Source: Ruminococcus sp. UBA1366 (GTDB lineage Bacteria > Bacillota > Clostridia > Oscillospirales > Ruminococcaceae). From it: a stretch of DNA of 7,929 nucleotides. Made by a program: the position numbers and the translations under genes. The notes under the pieces are model-generated. The model worked only from the letters and a program-made list of their open reading frames with translations, had not been told where the DNA came from and searched no databases. The stretch spans positions 1 through 7,929 of the forward strand of contig DBRO01000067.1 in the NCBI GenBank assembly GCA_002306005.1. Direction: 5' to 3'. Of the stretch, positions 1-4,728 are shown in pieces (the stretch's first letter is position 1; every line of letters begins with the position of its first letter).

Positions 1-1494
1 GATCCAGCTTGCGGTTGTGGTAATATATTGATTGCAGGCTATGCCGCAATACGTAGGCTGGAAATCGAAACTCAAAAATCTTGCCCAAACAGCAAATGGA
101 AAAGCCTTATTTCAATTAAAAATTACTGCGGTATCGAATATGATACTCAAGCAGCCTTGCTTTGTCGAACAGCATTATTTATACAAAAAAGAGTCCTGGA
201 CATCGAGTTTGCAGAGGAACTGCATCAGAATCTTCCGACAATTGACACTTATGCGAGCTTTGACAATATTTGTGTTGGGAACGCATTACGGATGGAATGG
301 AGTGATTTAATTCCGAAAGAACGGCTTCGTTACATTGCCAGCAATCCCCCGTTTATATCTTTTAAGTGCTGCTCTCACGAGCAGCAGGAAGATATGCAGA
401 AGCTATTTCCTGCTCAAAAAAAATTGCTGGATTATTGCGCCGGTTGGTTAAAAAAATCAGCGGAATTTATTGAAAACACAGATATCCGGTGCGGATTAGT
501 GCTCACAAGCTCTGTCTGCCAAGGCATTCAGATGCCTGCGATTTGGCAGGATCTCATCAAGTCCGGCATACATATCGACTTTGCACACCGTCCGTTTTCC
601 TGGTACAGGAATAATTCGCTGCTTGACGAGACACTTGCACAGGTAAAATGCGTAATCGTAGGAATCTCAAACAACCACGCATCCACAGCTCGGCTTTATG
701 AATATGACATTGATTCACGATTTGAAAAAGTACGCGATGTTCCGCATATTAATCCGTATTTGATCGATGCACGGGATATTTTTCTTTCGGATGACAAAAC
801 ATTGCAAGGTCGCCGAACGGACTTACCAGCAATGCGCCAGGGGCGCGCTTTACCGAAAGGAGCTGATATTTACACACAAGAAAAACGGAATCTTCTGGTT
901 GAAAGCAATCCGGATACAGAAAAATTATTTATGCGCTATCTAACCGCAAAGGATTTAATGACCGATCGGGTTCGGTTCGTTTCTGCATCATACAGCTTTT
1001 TGAACGCGAAAAGTTATTTAGTGATCCCACGGCATAGCTCAGAAAAGCGAAGATATATCCCGATCGGATATTTCCAGAACGAGCAGATTTACTTTAACGA
1101 CAGTGTGCATATTGTAGCTGATGCCGATCTTTTTTTGCTGGGTCTGCTGATGTCCTCCATGCACATGGCGTGGACGGCTGCTGTGTGCGGACGCTTAGAA
1201 ATGCGGTATCGGTATTCCAACACGTTGGTGTACAATAACTTCCCCTCCCCTACCCATCTGTCTCCCAAACAGCATGATGAGGTTGCACGACTCGCGGCAC
1301 AGGTGCTGTCTGTGCGGGAAGCGTTACCAATGTCCTTAGGTGATATGTACATGAATATGCCTACACAGCTGCAGCAGGCTCATCTGGCGCTGGATGCGGC
1401 GGTTGAGATGCTGTATGCCGGCAGGCTGTTTGTGAGTGACAGTGAACGAATTGATTTTCTTTTCGGAATGTACAACGGAACTGTGTCACGGTGA
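1..1494 (+). CDS. MmeI-like type IIG/IIL restriction-modification enzyme, methyltransferase and specificity part (5' truncated by window)
   Basis: The reading frame is open from base 1, so the gene starts upstream; 497 residues are visible. Residues 1-8 (DPACGCGN) are the SAM-binding motif I of gamma-class N6-adenine DNA methyltransferases (usually DPACGSGN). NPPF at residues 115-118 is catalytic motif IV. The later conserved blocks are those of MmeI-family proteins: SSEKRRYIPIGYF (346-358), SSMHMAW followed by CGRLEMRYRYS (385-406) and YNNFPSP (411-417). Family members are single-chain enzymes of roughly 900 residues with an N-terminal PD-(D/E)xK nuclease, a helical linker, the methyltransferase, a target-recognition domain and a C-terminal domain; the nuclease would lie outside the window. 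They methylate one adenine in an asymmetric site and cut at a distance. The target-recognition stretch (about 259-345) looks shorter than I expect for the family. The stop codon lies within a perfect palindrome. The family call is firm; nuclease activity cannot be judged. Confidence 0.9.
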   Translation, partial: DPACGCGNILIAGYAAIRRLEIETQKSCPNSKWKSLISIKNYCGIEYDTQAALLCRTALFIQKRVLDIEFAEELHQNLPTIDTYASFDNICVGNALRMEWSDLIPKERLRYIASNPPFISFKCCSHEQQEDMQKLFPAQKKLLDYCAGWLKKSAEFIENTDIRCGLVLTSSVCQGIQMPAIWQDLIKSGIHIDFAHRPFSWYRNNSLLDETLAQVKCVIVGISNNHASTARLYEYDIDSRFEKVRDVPHINPYLIDARDIFLSDDKTLQGRRTDLPAMRQGRALPKGADIYTQEKRNLLVESNPDTEKLFMRYLTAKDLMTDRVRFVSASYSFLNAKSYLVIPRHSSEKRRYIPIGYFQNEQIYFNDSVHIVADADLFLLGLLMSSMHMAWTAAVCGRLEMRYRYSNTLVYNNFPSPTHLSPKQHDEVARLAAQVLSVREALPMSLGDMYMNMPTQLQQAHLALDAAVEMLYAGRLFVSDSERIDFLFGMYNGTVSR

Positions 1495-1501
1495 CACAGT
1501 T
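1479..1501. promoter_or_regulatory. Perfect 23-bp palindrome, candidate repressor operator
   Basis: Two perfect 11-nt arms, AACTGTGTCAC (1479-1489) and GTGACACAGTT (1491-1501), flank a single central G at 1490. The palindrome spans the stop codon of the methyltransferase and ends one base before the -35 hexamer of the next promoter. The position suits a dimeric repressor or activator binding site. As RNA it could form a 10-bp hairpin with a 3-nt loop, but no U-tract follows, so a terminator role is less likely. The binding protein is not identifiable here. Confidence 0.65.
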
Positions 1502-1502
1502 A

Positions 1503-1532
1503 TTGACAAACCAAATAGTAATGTGGTAAAAT
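1503..1532 (+). promoter_or_regulatory. Sigma-A-type promoter of the 41-codon gene
   Basis: TTGACA at 1503-1508, an 18-nt spacer and TAAAAT at 1527-1532, with a TGG extended -10 immediately upstream (1524-1526). The expected transcription start (about 1538-1540) overlaps the ribosome binding site AAGGAG (1534-1539), so the mRNA may be nearly leaderless. Confidence 0.7.
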
Positions 1533-1544
1533 AAAGGAGTAAGC

Positions 1545-1670
1545 ATGGAATATATAGTATTATTAATTGGATTTTTGGCTTCCATAACATCATTTCTATT
1601 TTGGACAGGAGAACCGGTTATGTTTGATAAGGTCGAAAAAGTCAATTTATCTCACGATATTGTAAGATAA
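1545..1670 (+). CDS. Small single-span membrane peptide, 41 residues, unknown function
   Basis: An ATG at 1545 opens a 41-codon frame ending in TAA at 1668-1670. AAGGAG at 1534-1539 sits 5 nt before the start. The peptide begins MEYIVLLIGFLASITSFLFW, giving a hydrophobic segment over residues 3-20, followed by a short charged tail with DKVEK (28-32) and HDIVR (37-41). Lysines and aspartates all lie C-terminal to the helix, so the orientation is ambiguous. The gene has its own promoter with an adjoining palindrome and its own terminator 17 nt after the stop, forming a complete monocistronic unit between the restriction-modification gene and the large RNA. I do not recognise the family. Small hydrophobic peptides of this size include type I toxins, holin-like peptides and small regulators of membrane proteins; none can be chosen from sequence. 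The signals make translation likely. Confidence 0.6.
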   Translation: MEYIVLLIGFLASITSFLFWTGEPVMFDKVEKVNLSHDIVR

Positions 1671-1686
1671 TCTTTATATCAAGTAG

Positions 1687-1722
1687 AAAAGCGTTTCATT
1701 CCATAAGATTGAAACGCTTTTT
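1687..1722 (+). terminator. Rho-independent terminator of the small membrane-peptide gene
   Basis: A perfect 12-bp stem, AAAAGCGTTTCA (1687-1698) with TGAAACGCTTTT (1710-1721), has an 11-nt loop and ends in a run of five T (1718-1722). On the minus strand the stem is likewise followed by T residues. Confidence 0.85.
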
Positions 1723-1850
1723 GTATAAAACCTAATTCTAAACTCCCTATTTAACAACGCACCGTCCTTGGAGCCTGCTTTGTTGTAGTTCTTATTAATC
1801 GTTCTCTCGATGCTTCATGTCAAATTTTTAGGCATTTTTTGAAAAAACGC

Positions 1851-1879
1851 TTGACAAATAAAAAATAATGTGATATCAT
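1851..1879 (+). promoter_or_regulatory. Near-consensus sigma-A promoter of the large noncoding RNA
   Basis: TTGACA at 1851-1856, a 17-nt spacer and TATCAT at 1874-1879, with an extended -10 TGA at 1871-1873. The expected start is about 1886. No ribosome binding site with a credible gene follows; the structured RNA does. The spacer and extended -10 closely resemble the promoter at 4626-4654. Confidence 0.8.
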
Positions 1880-1885
1880 TAGAAC

Positions 1886-2570
1886 AATATAACAAATAAA
1901 AAGCACCTCACGGACGGCAGGCTTGTTTCCCGCAAACCCACCGCCCATAATCCCGCAGATGTTAGGCCATCTGAAAGACTTAGTGAAATGCTATTCTTGT
2001 GCTTAATCATAGCACATAAGGATAGATTGTGTCAAGAGTTTTCAGAAGGTTTTTGCCGAACATCTGAAGACTCTTTACTTTTTGTTATTAAATGCTTTTC
2101 TGAGAAGCATTTAATATATATGCAGCTTGACCAGCTGCATCGGTGTGCGCCGCACGGCAAACACTTGGACAACTGAATAAAGACATCTAACGTTGCAATC
2201 TTCCCGAAACCCTGCAACAACTGTTGTTCAGCTGACTTGTCAGCCTGCAACCGTCTGTAATAGCTTCGCTTCCGCGAGCCGGCTCTTGCCGATACCTCAG
2301 ACGCGCCGTAATCAAATTCGATTATCGAATTTGTAGCGAGTATACATACCGTGTTTGGTTGAGCTACCGCAGCTAGTAAGGAAGCAAGGGCGAACCTACC
2401 GCAAACTGATGGAGTTAAGCGAGCCGAAATTATTCGGCTACGGTCAACGCTTTCCAGAACCGCGCGGAGGGGTGGACAACGACCGTCGTCAAAAGGGAAA
2501 CCGTTAGATAAATGACAATGCAATTTATAATATCGGGCGGGTTGGCAACCTGCTGATCTGCCCGGTTATT
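1886..2570 (+). ncRNA. Large structured noncoding RNA, candidate ROOL-class RNA
   Basis: This stretch holds no credible gene but many strong helices. Local stems (plus strand) include 1956-1961/1968-1973 (6 bp), 1991-2003/2011-2025 (13 bp, one 2-nt bulge), 2034-2046/2063-2075 (13 bp, one G-U), 2086-2097/2105-2116 (12 bp, perfect), 2120-2127/2133-2140 (8 bp), 2252-2257/2298-2303 (6 bp), 2280-2283/2288-2291 (4 bp, tetraloop), 2313-2321/2325-2333 (9 bp, perfect) and 2422-2428/2433-2439 (7 bp, tetraloop). Long-range pairs are 2185-2192/2502-2509 (8 bp, perfect) and 1925-1931/2495-2501 (7 bp), the latter joining a 5' hairpin loop to the 3' end as a pseudoknot. The promoter at 1851-1879 fixes the strand. 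ROOL RNAs, as I know the family, are about 600 nt, multi-branched and pseudoknotted, occur in Firmicutes and phages, often lie near tRNA genes, and form RNA-only multimers; function is unknown. Two tRNAs lie next door. A structured RNA is likely; the ROOL name is inference from size, architecture and context. Both ends are estimates. Confidence 0.72.
2534..2564 (+). terminator. 3'-end hairpin of the large RNA, candidate terminator
   Basis: CGGGCGG (2534-2540) pairs with CTGCCCG (2558-2564), 7 bp with one G-U. A small inner hairpin GGTT/AACC (2540-2543/2547-2550) overlaps it by one base. The tail GGTTATTATTAT is T-rich but broken by A, so termination may be incomplete. It could instead be the last domain of the RNA. 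Confidence 0.4.
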
Positions 2571-2581
2571 ATTATAACATT

Positions 2582-2617
2582 CCTGCGAGGGCATTTTTTG
2601 TAGAATACCCTTGCAGG
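2582..2617. repeat. 10-bp inverted repeat between the large RNA and tRNA-Gln
   Basis: CCTGCGAGGG (2582-2591) pairs with CCCTTGCAGG (2608-2617), 10 bp with one G-U as plus-strand RNA, around a 16-nt loop containing six T. It lies between two convergent RNA genes. It lacks a U-tract after the stem on either strand, so it is at best an atypical terminator or a processing hairpin for the tRNA transcript. Confidence 0.5.
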
Positions 2618-2630
2618 TGTGCTATAGAAT

Positions 2631-2706
2631 TGGCTGGGGTAAAAGGATTCGAACCTTTGGAATGTTGGAGTCAGAGTCCAATGCCTTACCACTTGGCGAT
2701 ACCCCA
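2631..2706 (-). tRNA. tRNA-Gln (anticodon CUG)
   Basis: The minus strand gives a complete 76-nt cloverleaf including encoded CCA. Acceptor stem TGGGGTA pairs with TACCCCA and the discriminator base is G. The anticodon loop CTCTGAC (2676-2670) carries CTG at 2674-2672, reading CAG codons. The T-arm GGTTCGAATCC is intact. It is the downstream gene of a tandem glutamine pair, 68 nt after the UUG gene, with no promoter of its own visible, so co-transcription is likely. Confidence 0.97.
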
Positions 2707-2774
2707 AAATTTGCACCGACAAACCAGTTTTTTTTGAATGCGCAGGCTGACGGAATCATTCCCGCGGCATTCGA

Positions 2775-2850
2775 TGGTTGGGATAGATGGATTCGAACCA
2801 TCGGAATGACGGAGTCAAAGTCCGTTGCCTTACCGCTTGGCTATATCCCA
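2775..2850 (-). tRNA. tRNA-Gln (anticodon UUG)
   Basis: The minus strand gives a complete 76-nt tRNA with encoded CCA. Acceptor stem TGGGATA pairs with TATCCCA and the discriminator base is A. The anticodon loop CTTTGAC (2820-2814) carries TTG at 2818-2816, reading CAA and, by wobble, CAG. The T-arm GGTTCGAATCC is intact. It is the first gene after the promoter at 2893-2921. Confidence 0.97.
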
Positions 2851-2892
2851 GTTTCAGTAAGCCTTCAACGGTTTGTCTTTGTTGCATAAATT

Positions 2893-2921
2893 ATTATAGC
2901 AGAACTGCCCGAATAATGCAA
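2893..2921 (-). promoter_or_regulatory. Promoter of the tandem tRNA-Gln genes
   Basis: On the minus strand, TTGCAT (2921-2916), a 17-nt spacer and TATAAT (2898-2893), with an extended -10 TGC directly upstream. The expected start is about 2886, some 35 nt before the mature 5' end of the first tRNA. Confidence 0.8.
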
Positions 2922-3010
2922 GCTTTTTTCGCATATTTTCATAAAATTTTAAAATTTATTTTTTTTCGGGAGTCTCTTTCTATCATGCGCGTTCTGCCAC
3001 AGGATATGCA

Positions 3011-3040
3011 AAAGCCGCCGTTCCATACATCGGCGGCTTT
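3011..3040 (-). terminator. Terminator downstream of pyk
   Basis: AAAGCCGCCG (3011-3020) and CGGCGGCTTT (3031-3040) form a perfect 10-bp GC-rich stem with a 10-nt loop, starting 15 nt past the pyk stop codon. In the pyk direction the stem ends in TTTTGCAT. The arms are symmetrical, so it may also block transcription from the other side. Confidence 0.85.
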
Positions 3041-3055
3041 ATCTTCATCATAAAA

Positions 3056-4477
3056 CTATTCCACAGTGTGAACCTGAATCATATTTGTATTTCCGGAAAT
3101 GCCTAACGGAACACCTGCTGTAATGACGACCAAATCGCCCTTTTGGATAAACCCATACTCCACAGCTTTTTCAATCGCATGACGAATTAAATCATCCGTA
3201 CTGTCCTTCTCTTCCATCACGCCCGGCACAATCCCCCACGACATACTCATCTGCCGGCACACCGCATCATCCGTAGTCAGTCCGATAATCGGACAGGCGG
3301 GGCGGTATTTGGAAATCATCCGCGCGGTTTTACCCGTTTTTGTGACAGTAATAATTGCTTTTGCACCTAAATCATGCGCTGTTGTAACCGTTGCGTGCGA
3401 AATTGCACTAGTAATACTAGAAGAAGTATTGTATTTTCTTCTGGCAAAATCCGTGGTGTAGTCAATATCATTCTCCGTGGTTTCGGCAATCAGCGCCATG
3501 GTTTTGACAACTTCCACCGGATAAGCGCCTGCGGCGGTTTCGCCGGAGAGCATAATGCCCGAAGTACCGTCGTATATTGCATTGGCTACGTCTGTAATCT
3601 CCGCACGGGTTGGACGCGGATTTTTAATCATGGATTCCAGCATCTGTGTGGCGGTAATCACTTGCTTGCCGGCGTTATAGCCTTTCGCAATTAACGATTT
3701 CTGGATTGCGGGAATTTTTTCAAAAGGAATTTCTACGCCCATATCGCCGCGCGCAACCATGATTCCATCTGCGGTTTCCAGAATTTCATCAATGTTTTCC
3801 ACGCCCTCAGCGTTCTCGATTTTTGCAATAATCCGCACGTTGTTCCAACCCAGGCTGTGGGTGAATTTCCGTAGATAATTGACATCGGCTGCGCTCCGTA
3901 CAAAGGAAGCCGCAATGAAATCAAATCCCATCTTCGCACCGAATTCTAAATCCTGCATATCCGTTTCACTGATATACGGCATGGAAAGGCTTGTGCCGGG
4001 GACGTTAATCCCTTTGTTGTCAGAAAGCACACCGCCATGCACTACACGGCAGACGACATCTGTGCAGGTAATCTGTTCGGCTTTCAGTTCAATCACACCG
4101 TCGTTAATCAAAATGGTTTGCCCAACAGAAACATCCTTCGGTAAGTTCTGGAATGAGACGGAACTGACTTGGTCCGTGCCATCCAGTTGTTTTGTAGTCA
4201 ACGTGAATTCCGCGCCATCAGCAATTTCTACCGGTTTATGGTCTTTAAACTGGCGTAAGCGAATTTCCGGGCCTTTTGTGTCAAGCATGGTTGCAATCGG
4301 CATATGCAGTTCCTCCCGCAGCCGGACAACCTGCTCAAAGCGTTTTTGGTGGGTTTCGTAGTCGGAATGTGAAAAGTTGAACCGTGCGACATTCATGCCG
4401 GAAAGCATCAGCTTTCGCAGAATTTCATCACTGTCCGTAGCAGGACCGATTGTACATACTATTTTTGTCTTTCTCAC
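3056..4477 (-). CDS. pyk: Pyruvate kinase
   Basis: Cytoplasmic glycolytic enzyme converting phosphoenolpyruvate and ADP to pyruvate and ATP. The 473-residue length matches the short form, without the extra C-terminal PEP-utiliser-like domain of Bacillus enzymes. Visible motifs: NVARFNFSH (29-37), with the substrate/metal-site R32, N34 and S36; DTKGPEIR (66-73), where E71 marks the potassium-dependent type; the B domain at about 75-160; catalytic lysine K219 in IIAKIENAEG, with E221 and D245 (MVARGDMGVE) as metal ligands; ATQMLESM (276-283); and SGIMLSGETAAG. The C-terminal effector domain is complete, ending MIQVHTVE. The start is GTG at 4477-4475, supported by AAGGAGG (4491-4485) 7 nt upstream. 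The gene is monocistronic between its own promoter (4513-4541) and terminator (3011-3040), and divergent from DAHP synthase, which shares its PEP substrate. Confidence 0.97.
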   Translation of the reverse strand: MRKTKIVCTIGPATDSDEILRKLMLSGMNVARFNFSHSDYETHQKRFEQVVRLREELHMPIATMLDTKGPEIRLRQFKDHKPVEIADGAEFTLTTKQLDGTDQVSSVSFQNLPKDVSVGQTILINDGVIELKAEQITCTDVVCRVVHGGVLSDNKGINVPGTSLSMPYISETDMQDLEFGAKMGFDFIAASFVRSAADVNYLRKFTHSLGWNNVRIIAKIENAEGVENIDEILETADGIMVARGDMGVEIPFEKIPAIQKSLIAKGYNAGKQVITATQMLESMIKNPRPTRAEITDVANAIYDGTSGIMLSGETAAGAYPVEVVKTMALIAETTENDIDYTTDFARRKYNTSSSITSAISHATVTTAHDLGAKAIITVTKTGKTARMISKYRPACPIIGLTTDDAVCRQMSMSWGIVPGVMEEKDSTDDLIRHAIEKAVEYGFIQKGDLVVITAGVPLGISGNTNMIQVHTVE

Positions 4478-4512
4478 AAAAAAGCCTCCTTAAAAAATTT
4501 TGTACCGATTAT

Positions 4513-4541
4513 ATTATACTGATAAAAATATTGCTCGTCAA
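4513..4541 (-). promoter_or_regulatory. Promoter of pyk
   Basis: On the minus strand, TTGACG (4541-4536), a 17-nt spacer and TATAAT (4518-4513). The expected start is about 4506, giving a leader of roughly 30 nt that holds the AAGGAGG site and little else. Confidence 0.8.
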
Positions 4542-4625
4542 TGCCCTGACGGATAGATTTTTTAAGATTCACTTTTTGCATAACAAGCGTTGCTTTCGTT
4601 TAAAGAAACTGTATGAATTCACCTA

Positions 4626-4654
4626 TTGACAAATCAAAAAATTCGTGATATACT
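4626..4654 (+). promoter_or_regulatory. Promoter of DAHP synthase
   Basis: TTGACA at 4626-4631, a 17-nt spacer and TATACT at 4649-4654, with an extended -10 TGA at 4646-4648. The expected start is about 4661. The roughly 68-nt leader carries a tandem AAAGCTTT palindrome (4665-4680) and a small AACTC/GAGTT hairpin (4690-4703). No T-box, riboswitch or leader peptide is visible. Confidence 0.8.
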
Positions 4655-4728
4655 TTATTACATCAAAGCTTTAAAGCTTTATAGCGTTGAACTCTCCGGA
4701 GTTTCAAATAGAGAAAGGACTGGAAGAA

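Noticed and set aside
1361..1645. 94-codon minus-strand frame over the methyltransferase end and the small gene
   Set aside because: Shadow of the methyltransferase and of the promoter/small-gene region, with no ribosome binding site.
1674..1817. Minus-strand open stretch translating to a plausible-looking peptide (ERTINKNYNKAGSKDG...)
   Set aside because: It has no start codon or ribosome binding site, begins after an in-frame TGA and runs through the terminator at 1687-1722. It could be a decayed fragment of an old gene, but there is no support beyond appearance.
1901..2004. AAGCAC/GTGCTT closing stem (1901-1906 with 1999-2004)
   Set aside because: It competes with the much stronger local hairpin 1991-2025, which uses the same GTGCT bases. 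It is at best an alternative conformation.
2032..2523. 163-codon minus-strand reading frame across the large RNA region
   Set aside because: It starts with TTG without a ribosome binding site, has low-complexity composition without recognisable motifs, and its path is better explained by the antisense of strong RNA helices.
1886..2570. RNase P RNA, tmRNA, 6S RNA, SRP RNA or group II intron as the identity of the structured RNA
   Set aside because: None of the hallmark sequences I know for these is present on either strand: no GAGGAAAGTCC, no tmRNA tRNA-like 3' end or tag frame, no GGAAGCAGCC, no intron domain V or reverse transcriptase. 6S and SRP are also far too short.
1886..2570. GOLLD or OLE RNA instead of ROOL
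   Set aside because: GOLLD is usually longer, and OLE normally has its partner gene and characteristic neighbours close by, which are absent. Neither is excluded without a covariance-model search.
2611..3053. Two plus-strand frames running through the tRNA-Gln genes
   Set aside because: They are antisense to intact tRNA genes, and the apparent similarity of the two peptides comes from the two tRNAs being homologous.
4661..4728. T-box, riboswitch or attenuator in the DAHP synthase leader
   Set aside because: The leader is under 70 nt, has no T-box sequence, no aromatic-rich leader peptide and no terminator; only short A/T palindromes are visible.
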